Source: Sphingomonadaceae bacterium (GTDB lineage Bacteria > Pseudomonadota > Alphaproteobacteria > Sphingomonadales > Sphingomonadaceae). From it: a stretch of DNA of 38,550 bases. Under the pieces are notes generated by a model, which saw only the letters and a program-made list of their open reading frames with translations, was not told where the DNA came from and did not search any database. The position numbers and the translations under genes are program-made. The stretch is from positions 1 through 38,550 of the forward strand of contig JACVCM010000020.1 in NCBI GenBank assembly GCA_016742125.1, read 5' to 3'. Numbering within the stretch: the first letter of the stretch is position 1; the number at the start of each line of letters is the position of its first letter. Positions 32,419 through 38,550 of the stretch are shown here, one piece after another.

Positions 32419-33414
32419 ATGGCAGAAGACTGGCTAGCGGATGTCCGCAAATATGCTGGGGAAGCAGACGAAAAAGTCGTGGCAGCAATTGTAAAATATT
32501 GCGGCATTTCGCTGCAGAGCCGTGACAGTTCGCTGGTCGCCATGTCAGACAAGAACGAACGCGAACTCGTTCGGGAGAATTACCTCAAGAAAAAGCTTGG
32601 GCTGACCCACAGCGACTCCGATCTGGATGCAGCCGTGGTATCAGTGGGGCAGGTCATGAAAGCCGACCGGACGAAGAACCGGGTCACCGTCTATTATCTT
32701 CTGGCCGACCATTTCGATGCGCTTGGCATTTTCGGGGGCACGGTTCGGGGCACGGCAACAACTGCTGCAGCTGTGACTGGAGGAGCGGCCGGGCTGGCTG
32801 CGATGTCGCCATCGGCTGCCGCCGCATCATCAGGCAGCGGCGCAACTACGCCCATGCGGCACAGCGGACGTGGCGATGCACGGGACGATTTCAACTTTGC
32901 CGGTTGGGGTTGTGGTATTGCGGCGGTGGGATTGGGCGCAATCATATTGGCAGCACTTCTTGCATGGTGGGCAGACCGCCCGGCGGCCCCACCGACGACA
33001 GCAGCGCCTGCAATGACCGCACCGGCCCCCGCGGCCGCCCCACCCGCAGCCGCAGCGGTACCCGATGGTGCGGGCGTTACGACCGGCGAACGTGACGGCA
33101 AGCCGATGCTGACGGTGTACTTCGATACGGGCAAGTCGGATGTCACAAATGACCTGACTACGGCTGCTGCCGCCGTGACGGACTATGTTGCCAAAAATCC
33201 TGGCACAAAACTCGCTGTTTCGGGCTTTAACGACCCCACAGGAAACGCCGCTGCAAATGCCGAGTTATCGAAGAAGCGCGCACAGGCGGTGAAGGCGGCG
33301 CTGGAGAAGGCAGGTATCGCGGCTGAGGCCGTCGAACTGGTAAAGCCGGACGAGACAACCGACACCTCTGGCGACAACACGGCCGCCCGGCGGGTCGAGG
33401 TAACCGTGCAGTAA
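32419..33414 (+). CDS. DUF2853 - transmembrane - OmpA-like fusion protein
   Basis: A 331-aa protein in three parts. Residues 1-102 match the DUF2853 pattern (VKYCGISLQSRDSSLVAMSD, NYLKKKLGL, VTVYYLLADHF), normally a free cytoplasmic protein of about 100 aa. Residues 103-160 are low-complexity, residues 162-184 form one membrane segment (GWGCGIAAVGLGAIILAALL), and 188-215 are a proline/alanine linker. Residues 228-331 form an OmpA-like domain (LTVYFDTGKSDVTND ... FNDPTGN ... LSKKRAQAVKAAL). This should put DUF2853 in the cytoplasm and the peptidoglycan-binding domain in the periplasm. GGAGG lies 9 nt before the ATG. It sits between nadA and nadC. Confidence 0.88.
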   Translation: MAEDWLADVRKYAGEADEKVVAAIVKYCGISLQSRDSSLVAMSDKNERELVRENYLKKKLGLTHSDSDLDAAVVSVGQVMKADRTKNRVTVYYLLADHFDALGIFGGTVRGTATTAAAVTGGAAGLAAMSPSAAAASSGSGATTPMRHSGRGDARDDFNFAGWGCGIAAVGLGAIILAALLAWWADRPAAPPTTAAPAMTAPAPAAAPPAAAAVPDGAGVTTGERDGKPMLTVYFDTGKSDVTNDLTTAAAAVTDYVAKNPGTKLAVSGFNDPTGNAAANAELSKKRAQAVKAALEKAGIAAEAVELVKPDETTDTSGDNTAARRVEVTVQ

Positions 33415-33578
33415 TCATTGGGCGGGGCAGCGCCTATTTGCGCAGTCTCGCCAATTTCCGCTTTCCCACAAGCCGTAATTCGGACTAGCTGGCGGGATGA
33501 ATGATCCAATTCGCCATTACCCGATGCTCATACACAGCATCGATGTCCTGGTGGCTAGGCAATCTTTCTATGGACCTA

Positions 33579-33616
33579 GTGTCCACTCCCTCAACCTTGT
33601 CAACAAATGTGGACAC
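33579..33616 (+). promoter_or_regulatory. inverted repeat just upstream of nadC start
   Basis: GTGTCCAC (33579-33586) and GTGGACAC (33609-33616) are perfect 8-bp inverted arms, ending 4 nt before the nadC ATG. A small palindrome TTGT-CA-ACAA lies in the loop. It could be a repressor site or a hairpin hiding the nadC start. No ordinary Shine-Dalgarno sequence is visible there. Confidence 0.5.
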
Positions 33617-33620
33617 GCAC

Positions 33621-34469
33621 ATGGGTATTGATCTGCCGGGATTCGATCTTGATGCCTTTGTGCGCACCACGCTGGCGGAGGATCTGGGGCCGACCGGTCG
33701 CGACGTCACGTCGGAAAGCGTCATCCCGACCGATATCCGTTTTTCGGGCGTGATGGACAGCCGCGATCCGATTATGGTGGCCGGTCTGCCGATTGCGGTT
33801 GCCTTCTTCCGGCATCTCGATCCGGACATGGATATTGAGCTTTTGACTGATGAGGGCCAACATGTTCGGGCTGGAACCGACCTGATGCGCCTGTGGGGCA
33901 ATGCGCGTGCGATGCTGACTGCGGAACGGTCGGCGCTGAACACGGTGCAGCATCTGTCTGGCATCGCAACCATGACCCGCAATTATGTCGATGCGATTGC
34001 CGGGACCGGATGTATCCTGCTCGACACGCGGAAAACCATTCCAGGGCTTCGGGTGCTCGAGAAATACGCCACGCGGATGGGCGGCGCGAGCAACCATCGC
34101 ATGGGATTGTGGGATGCTGCGATGATCAAGGACAATCATGTGGCGGTTGCGGGAGGTGTCGCCGAAGCCGTGCGTCGCGCAAGGGATGCAGGTGTGGAAC
34201 GGATCATCCTTGAAGTAGACCGGATTTCGCAGATAGAACCCGGTCTTGCCGCCGGCGCGACCCATCTGTTGCTCGACAATATGACCGTTGCAGAACTGCG
34301 CGAGGCGGTTGCCTTGGTCGCGGGCCGCGTACCGACCGAGGCATCGGGAGGGGTGACGCTGGACACGATCCGCGCGAAGGCGGAAACCGGGGTAACCTAT
34401 ATTTCCGTCGGTCGCCTAACCCAAAGCGCCCCTGCGGTAGACATAGGGCTCGATTTCGATGTGGTTTGA
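33621..34469 (+). CDS. nadC: nicotinate-nucleotide pyrophosphorylase (carboxylating)
   Basis: A 282-aa quinolinate phosphoribosyltransferase that makes nicotinate mononucleotide from quinolinate and PRPP. Signatures are LAEDLGPTGRDVTS at the N terminus, ERSALNTVQHLSGIAT, the substrate-binding DTRKTIPGLRVLEKYA, IKDNHV, LEVD and LDNM, and the phosphate-binding GGVTLDTI. I chose the ATG at 33621 (MGIDLPGFDLDAF) because the conserved protein starts here. The frame opens back to 33501, but the extra 40 residues look unlike the family. The missing ribosome binding site and the inverted repeat make the start uncertain. Confidence 0.93.
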   Translation: MGIDLPGFDLDAFVRTTLAEDLGPTGRDVTSESVIPTDIRFSGVMDSRDPIMVAGLPIAVAFFRHLDPDMDIELLTDEGQHVRAGTDLMRLWGNARAMLTAERSALNTVQHLSGIATMTRNYVDAIAGTGCILLDTRKTIPGLRVLEKYATRMGGASNHRMGLWDAAMIKDNHVAVAGGVAEAVRRARDAGVERIILEVDRISQIEPGLAAGATHLLLDNMTVAELREAVALVAGRVPTEASGGVTLDTIRAKAETGVTYISVGRLTQSAPAVDIGLDFDVV

Positions 34470-34498
34470 CGAGCGCGGGTCGATCAAAAATCACTGTA

Positions 34499-34553
34499 GC
34501 CCTGAGCCCGTCGAAGGGCGCTTATCGGGAAAAGGTGCTTTGACAGGCTCAAC
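34499..34553. repeat. interspersed repeat, CCTGAGCC-GTCGAAGG type
   Basis: GCCCTGAGCCCGTCGAAGGGC (first half, 34499-34519) faces an inverted diverged copy GCTTTGACAGGCTCAAC (34537-34553). This is a common bacterial repeat that translates to PEPVEG-like peptides when read through, as it does here. It lies between the nadC stop and the RNase T2 coding region, and overlaps the probable RNase start. Confidence 0.8.
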
Positions 34554-35274
34554 ACTGCGGTGTTTGATTTCGGTGTTGATATTCACCATCTCGACATCGT
34601 CTGTGCAAGCACAAGCATGGCAATGCCGCGCGCCGAAATATCTGCCGCGCCCCGCCCTCGAACTGCCCGAGCCAGGCCAGGTGCGGCGCACGCCGATTGA
34701 CGGCTATATCCTCGCACTCAGCTGGAGCCATGAGTATTGCCGGGGACGCGAGCGCGATCCGTCGATGCGTTATCAATGCTCCGGCGAGATCGGCGAATTC
34801 GGCTTTGTCCTGCACGGCCTCTGGCCTGAAGCCAAGGGGCCCGATTATCCGCAATATTGCCGCAATGTCGGTGTGCTCCCGCGAAAAGTGGTTGCCGACA
34901 ATATCTGCATGACGCCCTCACCTCAGCTAATCCAGCATGAATGGGCAAAGCACGGAACATGTATGGCAAAGACGCCGCAGGCCTATTTCGGTGCCGCACG
35001 ATTGCTGTTTGAAGCGGTCGAGTTTCCCGACATGGCAAAGCTGTCGCGGCAGGTTGAACGCGGCACGCCGTTGACCGCTGATGGTTTGGCGGAGGCTTTT
35101 GCCGATATCAACGAAGGATTGCCGGCCAATGCCGTGCGGGTTAAAACCAATGACAAGGGTTGGTTGCAGGAAATCCGTGTCTGTCTGGGCAAAGACCTCA
35201 AGCCACGCCGCTGCCCGGGATTTGTGAAAGGAACGCCCGGACCGACTGTGGTCAAGGTGTGGCGCGGGCGCTAG
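34540..35274 (+). CDS. secreted RNase T2-family ribonuclease
   Basis: The protein has a signal peptide (MTGSTLRCLISVLIFTIS ending SSVQAQA) and a full T2 domain. Both catalytic histidine motifs are present: FVLHGLWPE (CAS I) and HEWAKHGTC (CAS II). Cysteines for the usual disulfides are also present. T2 enzymes cut RNA to 3'-phosphates in the periplasm or outside the cell. The frame is open from an ATG at 34459 inside nadC, but that start has no ribosome binding site and would translate the repeat. I prefer the TTG at 34540 with AAAAGG 4 nt upstream (244 aa); the start is unsure. The stop overlaps the convergent gene's stop within one CTAG. Confidence 0.88.
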   Translation: MTGSTLRCLISVLIFTISTSSVQAQAWQCRAPKYLPRPALELPEPGQVRRTPIDGYILALSWSHEYCRGRERDPSMRYQCSGEIGEFGFVLHGLWPEAKGPDYPQYCRNVGVLPRKVVADNICMTPSPQLIQHEWAKHGTCMAKTPQAYFGAARLLFEAVEFPDMAKLSRQVERGTPLTADGLAEAFADINEGLPANAVRVKTNDKGWLQEIRVCLGKDLKPRRCPGFVKGTPGPTVVKVWRGR

Positions 35275-35693
35275 CCCTCGATAGTGCGCGTCCCCGGGTG
35301 ATGTCTGTCGAGATGCTTTTTAATGATCCGCAAATTCTTGCTGTTCGAGCGGAAAACAAGATCGAACGCGTCCCCGACCAACGGAATCGCGCCCAGGGCG
35401 GTGTCGATACCGACATTGGCGCTCATGCGGATAAGTTGCCATTTCGACATGCCAAGATTGCGGGCTTCCCAAACCATATATGCCCCCATTGCGGCGGAGA
35501 CTAGGTCGCCGACGACCGGCACAAGTCCGACAACCGAATCAAGACCGAAGGGTATCTTCGTTCCCGGAATGGTAAAGGAACGCTCCAACAGCTTTTCCAT
35601 AGCCTCGACCCGCATCCGGATGGCCTGCGGATCGGTGCCCATGCCCGGCAATTCCTTGGCAATCTGGCTAAACTGTTCCTGCGAAATGGGCAT
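35271..35693 (-). CDS. DUF4112-domain membrane protein (140 aa)
   Basis: A short protein (MPISQEQFSQIAKELPGMG...) with the DUF4112 pattern: a helical start, RSFTIPGTKIPFGLDSVVGLVPVVGDLVSAAMGAYMVWEA with one hydrophobic hairpin, and the second repeat-like segment MSANVGIDTALGAIPLVGDAFDLVFRSNSKNLRII. The frame opens upstream to 35930, but AAGGAG lies 8 nt before the ATG at 35693, which fits the known family start. Function is unknown. It follows the solute-binding lipoprotein gene after 19 nt, so the two are probably cotranscribed. Confidence 0.87.
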   Translation of the reverse strand: MPISQEQFSQIAKELPGMGTDPQAIRMRVEAMEKLLERSFTIPGTKIPFGLDSVVGLVPVVGDLVSAAMGAYMVWEARNLGMSKWQLIRMSANVGIDTALGAIPLVGDAFDLVFRSNSKNLRIIKKHLDRHHPGTRTIEG

Positions 35694-35712
35694 ATGCCAT
35701 ACTCCTTTCGCC

Positions 35713-37161
35713 TTATGTCGTGTCGCGCCCAAGATATTGCAACAGGTGCCACCCCCGACCATTGGCAAAATGCCCCAACAATCCCGGTCGCACCACCGAC
35801 CAGCGAAGTGGGTTGGCAATGGGTATGAAATTGCGCATCTCCTGCAGTTCCCCTTCCGCCTGGGCCAGAAGCTGATTGCGCGTAGCGCTGTCCGCAGCCA
35901 TCCGCGCCTCGGCCACCAGCCTGTCGGCATCCATGCTGCAAATGGTGCTCACGGTGCAGGACAGCTGGTCAAGATACCATGCAGGGCTTGACTGATCGGC
36001 CATTCGGTCGAGCAGGCGGATATCATGCTGGCGGTCTAGCGTTACCCGCTCGACATCGAGGCCAATAGCGGCCAGATCTGCGCGCAGGCGCGCGAAGAAT
36101 ATCCGACTGCCATATCCACGGGGCAGGGCAATCCGTAAAGGGCGCACCTGGCCATTGGCACTTTCCCAGCGCAGAATGATATCTTTCGCCATTGCTTTCC
36201 GATCGGTAATTTGCGGCGCCCAGTCAGGACGAGGTACGGCAACACGGTTTGGCAGGCTTTCCGGAACCAGTGTCAGCGCCTCGCGCCAAGCTACGATGTC
36301 GAAAGCGGTGAGCAGGCGTGGACGATCAATCGCCATCGCGATCGCCTCCCGATTTTGCCGGTCGGACAAAAACGGCCCCGCCTCGACAATCAGCAATCCG
36401 AACAGGCCGGGGACCGGATCGAACTGGATATCGCCGGCGTTGATGCCAGCAGCTTCGAGTAACGGATAGTCCTCAAAACGTCCGCCTTCAACGAGATCGC
36501 TCTGTCCTTCGACATAGCGCGCGAGTGCGGTCGAGGCTCCTGCCTTCCGCAATGTGACGGTTCCCGGTTCCAGAACCGGATCGCCTCTTTCATCAATCCC
36601 TTTCAAGCGCAACTGCATCGCTTCGCCAAGTCTTTCCGCCTGCATTGGGCCGGACCCATTGCCATTTCGCACCAGACCGAATTCGGGTTGCGCGAGCATT
36701 TCCAACAAATAAGGCATCGGTGCCTTCAGGCGGATTTCAACCACCTTGCCGGTCATCGGAACAATGTGATCGATAACATTGAGTTCGGCGTTGAATCGAC
36801 CCCTGCGAAGCTCCCGAATGCGCGCAGTCAGGACATCGGCGACTTCGTCGGATGTCACTTCGCGACCGTCCTGCCAGCGGGTTTTGTTGAGCCTGAAAAT
36901 ATAGCTCATGCCGTCGTCGGTGACGATCCAGCGGTTCGCCAGAGCCGGTGCGACGCGTCCTTTATTGTCGAAGGTGACCAGACCTTGCGCGGTTGCACTA
37001 CGCAGATAGGCCGAAGCGAGCGGAAGCGGCATGGCCGATATGTTGAATGGGCGGGGGCGATCTTCGATTACGTCGAGGCGCACTCGGCTATTGTCTACAC
37101 CGTCCGCGCAACCGGCCAGGAATAGCGTTAATACGGATACCAAAAGCACCAAGCGCGTCAT
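35713..37161 (-). CDS. family 5 (peptide/nickel-type) ABC solute-binding lipoprotein
   Basis: A 482-aa protein with lipoprotein signal peptide MTRLVLLVSVLTLFLAGC (Cys18). The body fits family 5 extracellular binding proteins: LVTFDNKGRVAPALANRW near the N terminus, IFRLNKTRWQDGREVTSDEV, and ISPRxxAMAIDRPRLL-like sequence (NREAIAMAIDRPRLLTAF). Such proteins bind oligopeptides or similar solutes and deliver them to an ABC permease, but no permease or ATPase gene is in the window. In sphingomonads isolated members occur whose role is unclear. It is followed closely by the DUF4112 gene. Confidence 0.88.
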   Translation of the reverse strand: MTRLVLLVSVLTLFLAGCADGVDNSRVRLDVIEDRPRPFNISAMPLPLASAYLRSATAQGLVTFDNKGRVAPALANRWIVTDDGMSYIFRLNKTRWQDGREVTSDEVADVLTARIRELRRGRFNAELNVIDHIVPMTGKVVEIRLKAPMPYLLEMLAQPEFGLVRNGNGSGPMQAERLGEAMQLRLKGIDERGDPVLEPGTVTLRKAGASTALARYVEGQSDLVEGGRFEDYPLLEAAGINAGDIQFDPVPGLFGLLIVEAGPFLSDRQNREAIAMAIDRPRLLTAFDIVAWREALTLVPESLPNRVAVPRPDWAPQITDRKAMAKDIILRWESANGQVRPLRIALPRGYGSRIFFARLRADLAAIGLDVERVTLDRQHDIRLLDRMADQSSPAWYLDQLSCTVSTICSMDADRLVAEARMAADSATRNQLLAQAEGELQEMRNFIPIANPLRWSVVRPGLLGHFANGRGWHLLQYLGRDTT

Positions 37162-37203
37162 GCGACCACCATAAACGGAAGCAGTTATCGCACAATGCCT
37201 GTG

Positions 37204-38550
37204 TCAGCCGCCAGAGCAGGAAAAGACCAATATCTCATTCGGAGTAGCGGGCAATATTTCGCGCACGGCTTTGTTCATATTATCGATTTTGGCGATCGTC
37301 TCGGGTGAATTTGAACAGCGGGTTACATCATAGCGCTTTCGGGCTTCACGGGCTTTCTCCATCGCCTCCATGCCGAGCAAATAGCGCTCTATTCTGTAAG
37401 TTTCGCTCGCCGGGGCATAGCTGACCAGTGATACCTCCGCGTCATTGTTCGGGACAAAAGTCCGCGACCAGCCTTCGCCGCTTTCCACATATTGCGTTCG
37501 ACCATTGATACACCCGCTTTTTGACCAGTCGAACAGGACATCGTCAGTATTCGACATAGTAACGCGGCTGCGTTCCGGCTGGATAACGCACCGTCTTTTG
37601 CCATTTGCCGCCATTGTTTTCGCAGGGGTAACAGGTTCGTCGCGTAGGTTCTGTGTCATGGCTGTACGGACGCGTTCGTCGATTTCGTCGAAGGAAGGGC
37701 GGACAGCGAATATGACGAGGGATGCGATAAACATCATGGCCCCAACGCTGGCCGCAATCTTGAAACGGTCGCGTTGTCCGCGCTCGGTAAATTGCCACGC
37801 GGCGCCGCCTGCGACCGCGCTCAGCACGAGCAAAAGCGCCGCAAATGCCATATGGTTTTCGCGTTCGCCAATTACGGCATGCTCTGCATCTCTCCGAACC
37901 TTGCCCTCTCTGCTGCGCTGCAGTTCCGCGGCAATCCGTGCTTCGGCCTCCAGTTTCGATCGAGCGGCGGCTTCGCGTTCTGCTTCGGCGCGGGTGAGGT
38001 CCGCTACCGATCGGCATTCGCCTGTGACAGTCCGCAAGTCCAGTCCCTCATTGGCTAAAAAAGAGGACAGTTCGCGATTGGAAACCGCGAAATAAAATTC
38101 CGCGCCACCGCCGTCTGCAACCGAACCGAAACTGTTGATTCCAACCACGCGTCCGCAGGCATCGACCACGGGACCGCCGCTGTTTCCCGGCGCAATGGGC
38201 GCCGTATGTAATATGGACTCGACCGATTTAGAGCTACGCCCGGCCGAAACGCTGCCTCTTGCTTTCACCGGAACCTGCGGTTGCAGCACATCGGCTTCAC
38301 TCTGTTCCAGCGCCACATCTACGCTGGCAGGGTAACCGATCGCGAACACATCAACGCCGTCCGGAACAACACCCGAATAGAAGCTTGCAGGTATAAGCCC
38401 TCCCCCGTCCTCCAACTGCAAAAGCGCCAGGTCTTTGCCGGGAAGCGCCGCCGTCAACCGCGCATTATCGCTTCGGGAACCTTGCCACTGCATGACCACC
38501 AAATCTACGCTTCCGTCAAACCGGGCTTGTACGCGGCCCTCGCCGTTGGT
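37204..38550 (-). CDS. trypsin-like serine protease with C-terminal membrane segments, 5' end outside window
   Basis: The frame is open to the window edge, with 448 residues visible. The N-terminal part is a chymotrypsin-fold protease: the aspartate is in GKDLALLQLED and the nucleophile in TAPIAPGNSGGPVVD; the histidine must lie upstream. Then comes a charged coiled coil (about LTRAEAEREAAARSKLEAEA), a membrane segment (MAFAALLLVLSAVAGGAAW), a short basic loop, a second membrane segment (IAASVGAMMFIASLVIFAV) and a domain of about 160 residues with paired cysteines (RRCVIQ, SGCING, TRCSNS, FSCSGG). It resembles DegP-like proteases only in the first part; no PDZ domain is seen. Confidence 0.85.
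   Translation of the reverse strand, partial: TNGEGRVQARFDGSVDLVVMQWQGSRSDNARLTAALPGKDLALLQLEDGGGLIPASFYSGVVPDGVDVFAIGYPASVDVALEQSEADVLQPQVPVKARGSVSAGRSSKSVESILHTAPIAPGNSGGPVVDACGRVVGINSFGSVADGGGAEFYFAVSNRELSSFLANEGLDLRTVTGECRSVADLTRAEAEREAAARSKLEAEARIAAELQRSREGKVRRDAEHAVIGERENHMAFAALLLVLSAVAGGAAWQFTERGQRDRFKIAASVGAMMFIASLVIFAVRPSFDEIDERVRTAMTQNLRDEPVTPAKTMAANGKRRCVIQPERSRVTMSNTDDVLFDWSKSGCINGRTQYVESGEGWSRTFVPNNDAEVSLVSYAPASETYRIERYLLGMEAMEKAREARKRYDVTRCSNSPETIAKIDNMNKAVREILPATPNEILVFSCSGG

Overview
The window looks like ordinary chromosome from an alphaproteobacterium, most likely a sphingomonad (Sphingomonadaceae). The inference rests on protein character (class 2 PyrD, a large TonB-dependent receptor, BlaI/M56 pair, M61 and two-domain M16 peptidases, TlyA), on GC-rich coding sequence, and on several interspersed palindromic repeats of the kind common in that group. 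I see no phage, plasmid, transposase or CRISPR sequence. All names are from reading motifs; no database search was run.

Layout. 1-1.4 kb: the 5' part of tRNA-Thr(GGT) cut by the window edge, a 50-codon basic protein, an AraC-type regulator, and a minus-strand terminator that may end a small RNA. 1.4-9.9 kb: pyrD, a gamma-glutamyltransferase, a long-chain acyl-CoA ligase, tlyA (reverse), a lipoprotein, a structured RNA locus containing a tiny ORF whose ribosome binding site is fully complementary to the 16S rRNA tail, and sppA. 9.9-12.7 kb (reverse): an M61 peptidase, ppa and a small lipoprotein in one unit. 12.9-15.6 kb: hisS and prfA, separated by a nested palindromic repeat and followed by a second long inverted repeat.

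15.6-23.2 kb is the most interesting part. Four reverse-strand genes, each overlapping the next by 4 nt, encode a GH31 sulfoquinovosidase (with the KERWY sulfonate-recognition residues), a LacI-type regulator, an aldo/keto reductase and an SsuD-like flavin monooxygenase. A TonB-dependent receptor is divergent from them. This gene set matches the oxygenolytic sulfoquinovose pathway (sulfo-SMO): release sulfoquinovose from its glycoside, cleave the C-S bond to give sulfite and 6-oxo-glucose, then reduce that to glucose. A candidate LacI operator lies between the -35 and -10 elements of the promoter for the four genes. The TonB receptor in place of the ABC importer known from Agrobacterium, and the lack of a local flavin reductase, make it a variant arrangement.

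23.4-28.5 kb: a BlaI/MecI-type repressor with two operator-like palindromes, its M56 membrane-peptidase partner lacking a penicillin-binding sensor, and a large secreted M16 peptidase (reverse). 28.6-35.3 kb: an MBL-fold hydrolase, a polytopic membrane protein, a DUF4230 protein, nadA, an unusual DUF2853-TM-OmpA fusion, nadC and a secreted RNase T2. nadA and nadC are consecutive steps from iminoaspartate through quinolinate to nicotinate mononucleotide. 35.3-38.55 kb (reverse): a DUF4112 membrane protein, an orphan peptide-type solute-binding lipoprotein, and a trypsin-like protease with two membrane segments, cut by the window edge.
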